Assembly: GCF_003725535.1 (NCBI RefSeq)
Contig: NZ_RJSF01000044.1
Coordinates: 47,813 to 111,812 of the forward strand
Source of the DNA: Nocardioides pocheonensis
GTDB taxonomy: Bacteria > Actinomycetota > Actinomycetes > Propionibacteriales > Nocardioidaceae
Length of the DNA: 64,000 bases
Direction of reading: 5' to 3'
Positions within the stretch are counted from its first letter, which is position 1, and every line of letters begins with the position of its first letter. Made by a program: the position numbers and the translations under genes. Below, in pieces: positions 7,435 through 15,547 of this stretch. Below the pieces are notes generated by a model, which worked only from the letters and a program-made list of their open reading frames with translations, was not told where the DNA came from and searched no databases.

Positions 7435-9047
7435 GCGACGACGCGCAGGCAGCGCCGTGGTGGCGCTCGGCGGTCGTCTACCAGCTCTACCTCAAGTCGT
7501 TCCTCGACACCGACGGTGACGGAATCGGCGACCTCGACGGCGTCCTCGAGCGGCTCGACCACATCGCCGGGCTCGGGGTCGACGGCGTCTGGTTCAACCC
7601 GTGCTACCCCTCCCCCCAGCGCGACGGCGGCTACGACGTCGCCGACTACCTCACCATCGACCCCGTGTACGGCGGCCTGCCGGCCTTCGAGCGGTTCCTC
7701 GAGGCGGCCCATGCCCGTGGCCTGAAGGTGCTCCTCGACCTGGTCCCGAACCACTGCTCCGACCAGCACCCGTGGTTCCAGGAGGCCCTCGCGGCCGAGC
7801 CCGGCTCGGCGGCACGACGCCGGTTCATCTTCGCCGACGGCCGCGGTCCCGACGGCTCCGAGCCGCCGAACAACTGGCGGTCGATGTTCGGCGGGCCGGC
7901 GTGGGCGCGCGTGCCGGACGGCCAGTGGTACCTCCACCTCTTCGACGCCACCCAGCCGGACTTCAACTGGGACGACCCGTCGGTCCCGGCGATGTTCGAC
8001 GACGTCCTCGCGACCTGGTTCGAGCGCGGCGTCGACGGCTTCCGCATCGACGTGGCCCACGGCATGGTCAAGGAGCGCGGCCTCCCGGACGTCGCACCGG
8101 GTGAGCTGAACCGGCACGCCTGGAACCAGCCCGGCATCCACGACATCTTCCGCCGCTGGCGCCGCGTCGCTGACAGTTACGACCGCGACCTGACCCTCGT
8201 CGGCGAGGCGTGGGTGTCGCCGGCGCACTCCGCGGAGTACATCCGCGCCGACGAGCTGCACCAGGTCTTCTACTTCGGGCTGATCCGCGAGCCGTTCGAG
8301 GCCGCGGCGTTCCGGCACTCCGTCGAGTCGGCGTACGCCGTGCTCTCCGACGAGCACGGCGCGCCCACCTGGACGCTGAACAACCACGACGTGCACCGGG
8401 CCGTGACCCGCTACGGCATCGTCGAGCCGGAGCCGATCACGAGCCCCGACGCCAACGCCCTGCTCACCCGGATCAGGGGCCGGGTCGACCTCGAGCTCGG
8501 CACCCAGCGGGCGCTCGCGGCGCTGCTGTTCCTGCTCGCGCTCCCCGGCTCGGTCTACCTCTACCAGGGCGAGGAGCTCGGGCTCCCCGAGGTCCAGGAC
8601 CTCCCCGACGAGGCCCGTCAGGACCCGATGTGGGAGCGCACCGGCCACACCGACTTCGGGCGCGACGGTTGCCGCGTCCCGCTGCCGTGGACGGAGGACG
8701 GCCCGACGTTCGGATTCACGTCCGGCACCCCGTGGCTGCCGCAACCGGAGTGGTTCGCCGACTACGCCGCGAGCCGCGAGGAGCGCGACCCCGGGTCGGT
8801 GCTGCACCTCTACCGGGCGGCGTTGCGCACGCGCCGGCAGATCGACCAGGGCACCCCGCTGGCCTGGGTGGACGCCGGCCGCGCGGACGTGCTCGCGTTC
8901 CGGCGCGGCGACGTGGTGTGCGTGACGGTCTTCGACGGCGCGCCGTACGCCGTGCCGAACGACTGGGGCGACCTGGTGCTCGGCAGCGGTCCCGCCGTGC
9001 AGGGCACGACCGTCCCGGCCGGCCACACGGGCTGGTTCCGGGGCTGA
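7431..9047 (+). CDS. GH13 alpha-glucosidase (oligo-1,6-glucosidase/trehalose-hydrolase group)
   Basis: This 538-residue cytoplasmic enzyme hydrolyses short alpha-glucosides. It opens with WWRSAVVYQLYLKSFLDTDGDGIGDLDG, the start typical of alpha-glucosidases of family GH13. Catalytic residues are visible: D207 in GVDGFRIDVAHG (nucleophile), E259 in LVGEAW (acid/base) and D320 in LNNHD. It has no signal peptide. The GTG start overlaps the arsR stop by 4 nt. The exact substrate (maltose, isomaltose, sucrose or trehalose) cannot be told from sequence alone. Confidence 0.9.
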   Translation: MSDDAQAAPWWRSAVVYQLYLKSFLDTDGDGIGDLDGVLERLDHIAGLGVDGVWFNPCYPSPQRDGGYDVADYLTIDPVYGGLPAFERFLEAAHARGLKVLLDLVPNHCSDQHPWFQEALAAEPGSAARRRFIFADGRGPDGSEPPNNWRSMFGGPAWARVPDGQWYLHLFDATQPDFNWDDPSVPAMFDDVLATWFERGVDGFRIDVAHGMVKERGLPDVAPGELNRHAWNQPGIHDIFRRWRRVADSYDRDLTLVGEAWVSPAHSAEYIRADELHQVFYFGLIREPFEAAAFRHSVESAYAVLSDEHGAPTWTLNNHDVHRAVTRYGIVEPEPITSPDANALLTRIRGRVDLELGTQRALAALLFLLALPGSVYLYQGEELGLPEVQDLPDEARQDPMWERTGHTDFGRDGCRVPLPWTEDGPTFGFTSGTPWLPQPEWFADYAASREERDPGSVLHLYRAALRTRRQIDQGTPLAWVDAGRADVLAFRRGDVVCVTVFDGAPYAVPNDWGDLVLGSGPAVQGTTVPAGHTGWFRG

Positions 9048-9123
9048 GGACCTTCGCACCTACCGGCCCCCGTCGTGCCGACGCACGCTGGAGGTGAGGG
9101 GAACCAGACCCCGGGAGGTGGCC

Positions 9124-9645
9124 ATGACCAACGCACCGTGCGAGCAGTGCATGACGACCGAGGGTGCACCGCACGCCTTCCACTACGGCCGGACCGAACC
9201 GGTCGACCATGCCGGTGAGACGTCGTACTACCACGCGTCGGCCTACCCCGGCAGCCCGTTGTCCCCGTGGACCGACCGGTACCAGATCGGCGGCGTCGAG
9301 ACCGTCCTGCTCTGCGAGCGCTGCCTGGCGCGGGCCCGGGCCCGTCGCGCCACCCGCATCGTGCTGCGGGAGTGGATCAGGGAGCCGCTGGTCGCCCTCG
9401 GCTACGCCGCGTGGCTCGTCGCCCTGGTCGTCTGGACCTGGCAGGGCGACTGGTCGTCGCTGGCTGCCGGCGCCGCCGTGGGCCTCGGCATCACCGCCCT
9501 CGTGTGGGCGATCACCTACGTGATCCTGCGTGACGAGGACTTCGCCCAGCACCTGGCCGTGGACCTGCACCAGGAGAAGCTGCGCCGGGACGGCTGGGAC
9601 ACGTTCTGGACCGACAGCGAGCTGCCCTACCTCACGCCGCACTGA
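9124..9645 (+). CDS. Unrecognised two-helix membrane protein with Cys pairs
   Basis: This 173-residue protein begins with a CEQC pair, then a Tyr/His-rich stretch (SYYHASAYPGSPLSPWTDRYQIGG) and a second pair CERC near residue 64. That spacing could form a zinc ribbon. Two adjacent membrane helices follow (about 88-106 and 112-132), then an acidic/basic C-terminal segment ending SELPYLTPH. I do not recognise the family. The start is the ATG 5 nt after GGAGGT. It is a single gene 77 bp after the glucosidase and convergent with the flavodoxin-like gene. Confidence 0.65.
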   Translation: MTNAPCEQCMTTEGAPHAFHYGRTEPVDHAGETSYYHASAYPGSPLSPWTDRYQIGGVETVLLCERCLARARARRATRIVLREWIREPLVALGYAAWLVALVVWTWQGDWSSLAAGAAVGLGITALVWAITYVILRDEDFAQHLAVDLHQEKLRRDGWDTFWTDSELPYLTPH

Positions 9646-9670
9646 CCCCGGCACTGACCCGGGCCGCCGG

Positions 9671-10390
9671 TCAGCGGTACTCCGGGTTCGCGAAGTCGAA
9701 CCGGGCGCCCGCGTTCCACTCCGAGCGCTGGTTGCCGTAGCCCGGCACGCCCCCGGCCTGCTTGAGCATCCGGGCCAGGTGCAGCAGGTTCCAGGTCATG
9801 AACGTGGTGTTGCGGTTGGTGAAGTCGTTCTCCGGCCCACCGCTCCCCGGGTCGAGGTACGACGGCCCGGGCCCCGCCTCGCCGATCCACCCGGCGTCGG
9901 CGTTCGGCGGGATCGTGTAGCCGATGTGCTGCAGGCTGTAGAGCACGTTCTGCGCGCAGTGCTTGATGCCGTCCTCGTTGCCGGTGATCAGGCACCCGGC
10001 CACGCGTCCGTAGAAGAGGTACTGCCCCTTGTCGTTGAGCATCCCGCTCAGGGCGTACAGCCGCTCGATGACCTTCTTGGTCTGGCTGGAGTTGTCACCG
10101 AGCCAGATCGGGCCGGCGACCACCAGGATGTCCGCGTCCAGCACGCGCGGGTAGATCTCGGGCCACTCGTCGCTCTCCCAGCCGTGCTCGGTCATGTCCG
10201 GGTAGACCCCCGTGGCGATGTCGTGGTCGACGAAGCGGATCATCTCCACCTCGACGCCGTGCTTGGCCATGATCCCTGCGCTGGCGTCGACCAGCCCCTG
10301 GGTGTGGCTGGGCTCGGGGCTCCGCTTCAACGTGCCGTTGATGAACATGGCCTTGAGGCCGGTGAAGTCGAGGTCGATGTCGTCGCTCAT
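9671..10390 (-). CDS. Flavodoxin-family NAD(P)H-dependent oxidoreductase
   Basis: This 239-residue FMN protein has the flavodoxin-like phosphate loop INGTLKRSPEPSHT (residues 17-30), then ADILVVAGPIWLGDNSSQTKKVIERLYAL and GYCLITGNEDG-like segments that wrap the flavin. This group reduces quinones or other small molecules. The start is the ATG at 10390; earlier in-frame starts would extend into a long palindrome and lack support. The upstream SDR gene is on the same strand, but a 44-bp palindrome lies between them and probably separates the transcripts. Confidence 0.85.
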   Translation of the reverse strand: MSDDIDLDFTGLKAMFINGTLKRSPEPSHTQGLVDASAGIMAKHGVEVEMIRFVDHDIATGVYPDMTEHGWESDEWPEIYPRVLDADILVVAGPIWLGDNSSQTKKVIERLYALSGMLNDKGQYLFYGRVAGCLITGNEDGIKHCAQNVLYSLQHIGYTIPPNADAGWIGEAGPGPSYLDPGSGGPENDFTNRNTTFMTWNLLHLARMLKQAGGVPGYGNQRSEWNAGARFDFANPEYR

Positions 10391-10467
10391 GCGACGACTG
10401 TCCCGGCTCGCCCCGGTCTCGGCAACGGCTGCCCGGTGACGAACCGGTGACGTCCGCGCCGGGCCGG

Positions 10468-10511
10468 TCGAGTGCTGGGGTGGTCGCCGGAGCGACCACC
10501 CCAGCACTCGA
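10468..10511. repeat. Perfect 20-bp inverted repeat, copy A of a dispersed palindrome
   Basis: The arms start TCGAGTGCTGGGG and end CCCCAGCACTCGA, with a CGGA loop. The element starts 3 bp after the stop of the SDR gene and can fold into a very stable hairpin, so it may act as a terminator even though no T-run follows. Related elements lie at 41612-41657 and 43911-43956. Confidence 0.85.
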
Positions 10512-10514
10512 GCC

Positions 10515-11114
10515 TCAGTTGGCGACCGTGAACCGCTGCCGCACGTGCTGGGGCTGCTCGATCTCGTCGACCAGGGCGACCGCGTAGTCCGGGATGCTGA
10601 CCTGCTCGCCGGCGGGCGTCTCCAGCTCGACCTTGTACGAGCCCGTGCGCTCGCCCGGCAGGATCACGGGGGCCGGCGACAGGTAGGTCCAGTCGACGTC
10701 CTCGCCGGCCTCGCGCAGCAGCGCCAGCGACGCGGCACCCTTGAGCGCCTCGGGCTTGTAGGCGTCCGGGAACTCCGGGGAGTCGACGAGACGCACACCG
10801 TCGACCTGGAGGCTGCCGGCCCCACCGACGACGAGAAGGCGGCGGTCGCCGAGGGTGGCGACCAGGTTGGCGATGCTGTCGACGAAGCGGGTGCCGTCGT
10901 CCTCGACCCGGCTCGGGCCGATCGCGGAGACGATCACGTCGTGCTTCTCGGCGACCGCGGTGGCGAAGTCCGCGTCCAGCGCGTCACCGGTCAGGTCGCC
11001 GGGGGTGTCGCTGCCACGGCGGCTGATGCCGGTGACCTCGTGGCCGCGGCTGCGGGCCTCGTCGACGATGGCGCTGCCGATGGCGCCGGTGGCGCCGTAC
11101 ACGGCGATCTTCAT
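10515..11114 (-). CDS. NmrA/atypical SDR NAD(P)-binding oxidoreductase
   Basis: This 199-residue Rossmann protein has the nucleotide loop YGATGAIGSAIVDEARSRGHEV (from residue 4) with the GxxGxxG pattern of atypical SDR/NAD(P)H-binding proteins, and a conserved VVGGAGSL strand. It lacks the classical YxxxK pair, as is usual in this group. The second ATG (11114) is chosen because AAGGAGA lies just before it; the ATG at 11129 sits inside that ribosome site. It is divergent from an HxlR regulator. Such pairs usually respond to electrophiles, quinones or aldehydes. Confidence 0.88.
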   Translation of the reverse strand: MKIAVYGATGAIGSAIVDEARSRGHEVTGISRRGSDTPGDLTGDALDADFATAVAEKHDVIVSAIGPSRVEDDGTRFVDSIANLVATLGDRRLLVVGGAGSLQVDGVRLVDSPEFPDAYKPEALKGAASLALLREAGEDVDWTYLSPAPVILPGERTGSYKVELETPAGEQVSIPDYAVALVDEIEQPQHVRQRFTVAN

Positions 11115-11154
11115 GGGGTTCTCCTTCATCGGTGTCCAGGGGGATCGCCGCGAC

Positions 11155-11171
11155 AGTATCGATTGGATACT
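11155..11171. promoter_or_regulatory. Palindrome between the SDR and HxlR genes
   Basis: AGTATC-GATTG-GATACT has perfect 6-bp arms. It lies 41 bp from the SDR start and 29 bp from the HxlR start and is the likely binding site of the HxlR protein for both promoters. A further GATAC half-site follows at 11192. Confidence 0.6.
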
Positions 11172-11199
11172 GAGTACTTCAACGTGCTATAGATACCCC

Positions 11200-11565
11200 G
11201 TGGAAACCATGGATCTCGCCCCCGACGCCTTCGCCCGCGACTGCGCCTCCCGCGTCGTGCTCGACCGGATCGGCGACCGGTGGACGGTGCTGATCGTGGT
11301 CGCGCTCTCCGACGGCGCGCTCCGGTTCTCCCAGCTCCGCTCGAAGATCGAGGGCATCACGCCCAAGGTGCTCACCCAGACCCTGCGCGCCCTCGAGCGC
11401 GACGGCCTGGTCACCCGCACCGTCTTCGCGGAGGTCCCGCCCCGGGTCGAGTACGAGCTCACCGACCTCGGCCGCGACCTGCTCGCCCCGATCGACGCCA
11501 TCCGGGTGTGGGCCGAGGACCACGCCGCCCGCATCGTCGCCAACCGCGAGCGCCACGACGGCTGA
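11200..11565 (+). CDS. HxlR-family transcriptional regulator
   Basis: This 121-residue winged-helix protein has the HxlR core: CASRVVLDRIGDRWTVLIVVALSDGALRFSQLRSKIEGITPKVLTQTLRALERDGLVTRTVFAEVPPRVEYELTDLG. It keeps the N-terminal Cys (in FARDCASR) that in HypR/QorR/YodB relatives senses disulfide or quinone stress. The GTG start at 11200 is preceded, 6 nt upstream, by TATAGA, which would give a leaderless message; an ATG three codons later is an alternative. It faces the NmrA-type oxidoreductase gene and probably controls it. Confidence 0.9.
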   Translation: METMDLAPDAFARDCASRVVLDRIGDRWTVLIVVALSDGALRFSQLRSKIEGITPKVLTQTLRALERDGLVTRTVFAEVPPRVEYELTDLGRDLLAPIDAIRVWAEDHAARIVANRERHDG

Positions 11566-11622
11566 GCCCGCGGCCGCGGTCCGATGTGACGCGTTTTGCC
11601 ACATGACCGGCGACGCCGCGGT

Positions 11623-11628
11623 TAACCT
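11623..11628 (+). promoter_or_regulatory. -10-like TAACCT, leaderless start
   Basis: TAACCT ends 6 nt before the ATG at 11635, and no ribosome-binding site is present. Confidence 0.45.
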
Positions 11629-11634
11629 CCGTGG

Positions 11635-13143
11635 ATGAGTGATCCGGGCCTCTCACCGGCAACGATCGACGCGCCGCAACCCCTCCGCCCCGAGTTCGAG
11701 ATTCCCCTGTGGATGGTGCTCGGGGGCGTCGTGGTGATGGTCGTCGGTGTCGCACTGGTCGTCTGGGTGCTGCTGCACGGCACGGGTGGCAAGGACGCGT
11801 CCGCCGGGGCCAGGTACCCCTCCACGTGGGATCCGCGGATCGCGCCGTACGTGAAGATCGTGGAGAAGGAGCGCGGCCTCACCTTCTTCCACCCGGTGAC
11901 CGTGCGCTTCCTGCCCGACGCCGAGTTCGAGAAGACGGTGCGGGCCGACGAGAGCGACCTCAGTGCCGACGACCGGCGCGACCTCGACCGGTCCGCCGGC
12001 CTGTTCCGCGCATTCGGCCTGCTCAGCGGGAAGGTGGACCTGTTCTCCGCGGGCAACGAGGTGTCGGGGTCCGGGACCCTGGCCTACTACTCGTTCGCCG
12101 ACAAGCGGGTCACGATCCGGGGCGACCACCTCAGCCCTGCCGTCCGACCGACGCTCGTCCACGAGCTGACGCACGCCCTGCAGGACCAGCACTTCGCGGT
12201 CGGGGACCGGCTCGAGGTGCTGGCGAAGAAGAACGACAAGCAGAGCACCGGGGAGTACTCCGTCCTCGACGCGATCATCGAGGGCGACGCCGAGCGCACC
12301 GAGGACAGCTACCTCGCGTCGCTCACCCCCGGTGAGCGCGACAAGATCACGACGAGCAGGCAGGCGCAGGAGAGCAGGGCAGCCGACTCCTACGCGAAGG
12401 TCCCGCAGGTCATCGTCACCCTGTTCACGGCGCCGTACACCTTGGGCGAGGCACTCGTGCAGGCCGTGGACGGGGACGGTGGCAACGCCGCCGTCGACCG
12501 GCTCGTGCGGGACGCCCCGACCCACGACGCGTCGTTGCTGGACCCGTTCCGCGTGCTGCTCTCCGACCAGGACCCCCAGACCCCGCCGGAGCCGGCGATC
12601 GGAGGCTCCGACAAGCGGTTCGACCATGGCGAGTTCGGCGCCGTGATGTGGTACCTCATGCTCGCCCAGCGGCTACCCCTGACCGACGCCTTGACGGTCG
12701 TCGACGGTTGGGGCGGCGACTCCTACGTCGCCTACGAGCACGACGGAGCAACCTGCGCACGCGTGGACTACCGCGGGCAGACCGACGCCGACACGGCACG
12801 GATGCTCGGTGCGCTGCAGCAGTGGATCGGCGCCGTACCCGGCACGCCGGCATCGGTGCACGCCGAGGGGGCTGATCTGCTCTTCGAGTCCTGCGACCCC
12901 GGCACGGGCGGCACGGTCGGCAAGCAGGTCTCGGAGGAGGCAGTCGCGCTGGCGGTGTCGCGCACCAACATCGGCATCACGGTCCTGCGAGCCGGCGCAC
13001 CCGACCAGTACGCCCGCTGCATCTCCGACCAGCTCATCCACACGTACTCGGTCGCCCAGCTGTCCGACCCGCAATTCGGGCGCAACGACCCGTCGGTGCG
13101 CGACCGCATCCTGGGCATGGCTGCGACCTGCAGGACCAGCTGA
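11635..13143 (+). CDS. Membrane-anchored HExxH zinc metallopeptidase
   Basis: This 502-residue protein has a short cytoplasmic start, one membrane helix (about residues 25-47) and a large outside domain. HELTHALQDQHF at 176-187 is a gluzincin-type zinc motif with H176 and H180 as ligands and E177 as base. E216 in the AIIEGDAE segment 36 residues later is a good third ligand. Two pairs of Cys lie in the C-terminal half. Similar actinobacterial proteins are annotated only as neutral zinc metallopeptidases, and substrates are unknown. It stands alone, transcribed from a probable leaderless promoter. Confidence 0.78.
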   Translation: MSDPGLSPATIDAPQPLRPEFEIPLWMVLGGVVVMVVGVALVVWVLLHGTGGKDASAGARYPSTWDPRIAPYVKIVEKERGLTFFHPVTVRFLPDAEFEKTVRADESDLSADDRRDLDRSAGLFRAFGLLSGKVDLFSAGNEVSGSGTLAYYSFADKRVTIRGDHLSPAVRPTLVHELTHALQDQHFAVGDRLEVLAKKNDKQSTGEYSVLDAIIEGDAERTEDSYLASLTPGERDKITTSRQAQESRAADSYAKVPQVIVTLFTAPYTLGEALVQAVDGDGGNAAVDRLVRDAPTHDASLLDPFRVLLSDQDPQTPPEPAIGGSDKRFDHGEFGAVMWYLMLAQRLPLTDALTVVDGWGGDSYVAYEHDGATCARVDYRGQTDADTARMLGALQQWIGAVPGTPASVHAEGADLLFESCDPGTGGTVGKQVSEEAVALAVSRTNIGITVLRAGAPDQYARCISDQLIHTYSVAQLSDPQFGRNDPSVRDRILGMAATCRTS

Positions 13144-13148
13144 CGTTC

Positions 13149-13370
13149 TCAGCCCAGCGCGACGAGCCGGCGCATCATCGGGATGCTGGGGTAGGTGCTC
13201 GACGTGATGTTGTCCATCAGGATGCGCGCGTAGACAGCGCGCTCCTCGGGCGTGGCGAGCTGCTCGATCATCCGCAGCATGGTCGTCGACGGGTACTGCT
13301 CGTTCGCGACGATCTCGAGCAGCATCTGCACGACGTCCGCGCGGATGTCGACCTGTCGGTCCGTGGCCAT
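13149..13370 (-). CDS. Small protein with two YPS-helix repeats
   Basis: This 73-residue protein consists almost wholly of two copies of one unit. The first is MLLEIVANEQYPSTTMLRMI (residues 16-35) and the second is ILMDNITSSTYPSIPMMRRL (residues 50-69), both keeping the pattern hydrophobic-I-x4-YPS-x2-M-x-R. It has no signal peptide or membrane helix. The ATG at 13370 follows GGGAGGG at a 7-nt spacing. The gene lies 44 bp downstream of another small protein on the same strand and is likely co-transcribed. I do not know a function; a small helical oligomerising or adaptor protein is possible. Confidence 0.7.
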   Translation of the reverse strand: MATDRQVDIRADVVQMLLEIVANEQYPSTTMLRMIEQLATPEERAVYARILMDNITSSTYPSIPMMRRLVALG

Positions 13371-13414
13371 CGTTGTTCCCTCCCTGTCTCCCTGCACCTT
13401 CGCCGGCTCGATCC

Positions 13415-13621
13415 TCAACGAGGTGCGTCGCTCCCCAGGGCGCGCAGGATCGACGCGCGGTTGCGGCGCAGCTGTCGAGCGAGGTGGGCGCGCCGGTTGC
13501 GGCTCAGGTAGTCGATCACCCACGCGAGCTCGGCGAGCGCCGCCTCGCTCGCTGCCTGGTACCGGCTGGAGTCGTCGCGCAGACGCTCGAGCTGCCGCTC
13601 GAGCTCAGCCTGCGACGCCAT
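13415..13621 (-). CDS. Small helical/coiled-coil protein
   Basis: This 68-residue protein begins with a heptad-like segment (ASQAELERQLERLRDDSSRY), continues with an amphipathic Ala/Leu helix (EAALAELAWVIDYL) and ends with a very basic stretch (SRNRRAHLARQLRRNRASIL). It could bind RNA or act with the neighbouring YPS-repeat protein, which follows on the same strand. The start is taken at ATG 13621, where GGGAC/GGAGGG motifs lie upstream; a TTG-initiated extension to 13693 is less likely. No family recognised. Confidence 0.6.
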   Translation of the reverse strand: MASQAELERQLERLRDDSSRYQAASEAALAELAWVIDYLSRNRRAHLARQLRRNRASILRALGSDAPR

Positions 13622-13742
13622 GATGTCGTCCCACCCTCCCCGGCTGGGCGGCGACTCCTCCCGAGGCGCCGTGATCCGCTCCGTTACCCACAACGGCCCC
13701 AGGCCACACGTCGGCGGCCGGGACCGGCGCAGGAGGGCGAGC

Positions 13743-14693
13743 TCAGTAGTACCAGGGGTACGGCGACCAGTCCGGGTCGCGCTTCTCCAGGAACTGGTCG
13801 CGGCCCTCCTGGGCCTCGTCGGTCATGTAGGCCAGGCGCGTGGTCTCGCCGGCGAAGAGCTGCTGGCCGACCAGGCCGTCGTCGATGAGGTTGAAGGAGT
13901 ACTTCAGCATCCGCTGGGCGGTGGGGCTCTTGCCGTTGACCAGCCGGCCCCACTCGAGGCCGACCTTCTCCAGCTCGGCGTGCGGCACCGCCCGGTTGAC
14001 GGTGCCCATGCGGACGCCGTCGTCGGCGGAGTACTCCTGACCGAGGAAGAAGATCTCGCGGGCGATCTTCTGGCCCACCTGGCGCGCCAGGTACGCCGAG
14101 CCGAAGCCGCCGTCGAACGAGCCCACGTCGGCGTCGGTCTGCTTGAACCGGGCGTGCTCGCGGCTGGCCAGGGTGAGGTCGCAGACCACGTGCAGCGAGT
14201 GCCCGCCCCCGGCCGCCCAGCCGTTGACCAGGCAGATCACGACCTTCGGCATGAACCGGATCAGCCGCTGGCACTCCAGGATGTGCAGCCGGCCCAGCCG
14301 GGCCTGGTCGATCGGGTTCGGTGTCTCGGCTCCGGTCGCCGCCGGGGTGGTTGAGCCTGCCGAAACCTCGTACTGGTAGCCGGCCTTGCCGCGGATCCGC
14401 TGGTCGCCGCCGGTGCAGAACGCCCACTTGCCGTTCTTCTCCGAGGGGCCGTTGCCGGTGAGCAGCACGCAACCGACGTCCGCGGACGTGCGTGCGTGCT
14501 CCAGGACGCGCAGCAGCTCGTCGACGGTGTGGGGACGGAACGCGTTGAGCACGTCGGGCCGGTCGAAGGCGATCCGCACCGTGCCGTGGGCCTTCGCCCG
14601 GTGGTAGGTGAGGTCGGTCAGGCCCTCGAAGCCGGGCACCGCGTCCCAGTCGGACGGGTCGAAGATCTCGCTGACTCCCTCGATCGCGCTCAT
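13743..14693 (-). CDS. menB: 1,4-dihydroxy-2-naphthoyl-CoA synthase
   Basis: This crotonase-fold enzyme of menaquinone synthesis closes the second ring from o-succinylbenzoyl-CoA. It is 316 residues long with signatures FDRPDVLNAFRPHTVDELLR, GDQRIRGKAGYQY, GRLHILECQRLIRFMPKVVICLVNGWAAGGGHSLHVVCDLTLAS and SFDGGFGSAYLARQVG. Residues 110-115 (VSAGST) and the nearby PAATGAE are encoded by a dispersed 19-bp repeat inserted in frame between the substrate loop and the IDQARLGRLHILE helix. TACATT lies 6 nt before the ATG, suggesting a leaderless message. Confidence 0.95.
   Translation of the reverse strand: MSAIEGVSEIFDPSDWDAVPGFEGLTDLTYHRAKAHGTVRIAFDRPDVLNAFRPHTVDELLRVLEHARTSADVGCVLLTGNGPSEKNGKWAFCTGGDQRIRGKAGYQYEVSAGSTTPAATGAETPNPIDQARLGRLHILECQRLIRFMPKVVICLVNGWAAGGGHSLHVVCDLTLASREHARFKQTDADVGSFDGGFGSAYLARQVGQKIAREIFFLGQEYSADDGVRMGTVNRAVPHAELEKVGLEWGRLVNGKSPTAQRMLKYSFNLIDDGLVGQQLFAGETTRLAYMTDEAQEGRDQFLEKRDPDWSPYPWYY
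14349..14367. repeat. 19-bp dispersed repeat inside menB
   Basis: This is an exact copy of GGTTGAGCCTGCCGAAACC, read in frame on the minus strand as part of VSAGST. It is one of about ten copies in this window. Confidence 0.85.
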
Positions 14694-14699
14694 GGCGGG

Positions 14700-14705
14700 A
14701 ATGTA
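14700..14705 (-). promoter_or_regulatory. -10-like TACATT, leaderless menB start
   Basis: TACATT on the minus strand ends 6 nt before the menB ATG. A diverged copy of the 19-bp repeat (14710-14731) lies just upstream. Confidence 0.45.
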
Positions 14706-14738
14706 TCGGCGTTTCGGCAGGCTCAACGACCAAGGGCC

Positions 14739-14770
14739 TTGACCTTGCCCCACGGGTCAACGTCTAGCGT
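14739..14770 (+). promoter_or_regulatory. MerR-type promoter with long spacer
   Basis: TTGACC (14739-14744) and GGTCAA (14755-14760) form an inverted repeat between a -35-like TTGACC and a -10-like CTAGCG/TAGCGT 19-20 bp away. MerR regulators act on over-long spacers of this kind, so merR-trx is probably autoregulated. Confidence 0.5.
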
Positions 14771-14791
14771 CGGCGACGAGGAGGACACGGC

Positions 14792-15178
14792 GTGCAATCC
14801 AGGACGATGCACATCAAGACACTGGCCGAGCGGGCCGGCGTCAGCGTCAAGGCGGTGCGGTACTACGAGTCGCGCGGACTGCTCAGTCCGGAGCGCGCGA
14901 CCAACGGCTACCGCACGTACGACGACGAGGACGTCCGGATCGTCCGGGAGGTCAGGGCGCTGCTGTCGCTCGGCCTGACCGCCGAGCAGACCCATCCGTT
15001 CGTGGAGTGCCTGCGCGCCGGGAACGACCGGGCCGACGTGTGCCCGGCCTCGCTGTCGGCGTACCGCGCCCGGATCGCCGACATCGACGCCCGGATGCAG
15101 GAGCTGGCGGACCTGCGTGGCCAGCTCGCCGGCCTCCTCGCCGAAGCCGAGAACTACACCCCCGAGGAGACCCGATGA
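14792..15178 (+). CDS. MerR-family transcriptional regulator
   Basis: This 128-residue regulator has the MerR start HIKTLAERAGVSVKAVRYYESRGLLSPERATNGYRTYDDEDVRIVREVRALLSLGLT, then a dimerising helix. It has a Cys in the C-terminal half (DRADVCPASLS) but no pair typical of metal sensors. GTG 14792 is chosen because GAGGAGG lies 7 nt upstream; an ATG five codons later is possible. Its stop overlaps the thioredoxin ATG, so it probably controls that redox protein together with itself. Confidence 0.9.
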   Translation: MQSRTMHIKTLAERAGVSVKAVRYYESRGLLSPERATNGYRTYDDEDVRIVREVRALLSLGLTAEQTHPFVECLRAGNDRADVCPASLSAYRARIADIDARMQELADLRGQLAGLLAEAENYTPEETR

Positions 15179-15504
15179 TCAGCGACATCACCGACGACCA
15201 GTTCGAGACCGAGGTGCTCGCCTCCGACCTGCCCGTGCTCGTGGAGTTCTGGGCGCCCTGGTGCGGCCCGTGCCACCAGGTCGCGCCGGTGGTCGAGCAG
15301 CTGGCCGAGGAGCGTGCCGGCCGGCTGCGGGTCGTGAAGATCAACCAGGACGAGAACCCGCTGGTCTCGGCCCGCTACCGCGTGCTCGGGCTGCCGACGC
15401 TGCTGGTCTTCGACCGCGGCGAGCCGGTCGCGCAGATCACCGGCGCCCGGCCGAAGTCCGCGATCGCCCGCGAGCTCGACAAGGTGCTGCCGGCCACGGC
15501 GTGA
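15175..15504 (+). CDS. trxA: Thioredoxin
   Basis: This 109-residue thioredoxin has the active site WCGPC at residues 29-33, FWAPWCGPCHQVAPVVEQLA as the surrounding signature and the cis-Pro in GLPTLLVF. It reduces protein disulfides in the cytoplasm. The gene is translationally coupled to the upstream MerR gene (ATGA), an arrangement that suggests a dedicated stress-inducible thioredoxin rather than the housekeeping copy. Confidence 0.93.
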   Translation: MISDITDDQFETEVLASDLPVLVEFWAPWCGPCHQVAPVVEQLAEERAGRLRVVKINQDENPLVSARYRVLGLPTLLVFDRGEPVAQITGARPKSAIARELDKVLPATA

Positions 15505-15547
15505 CTCCGGCGGGAATGCACGGGCCGGTCGGAGGTATTCCACCGGT

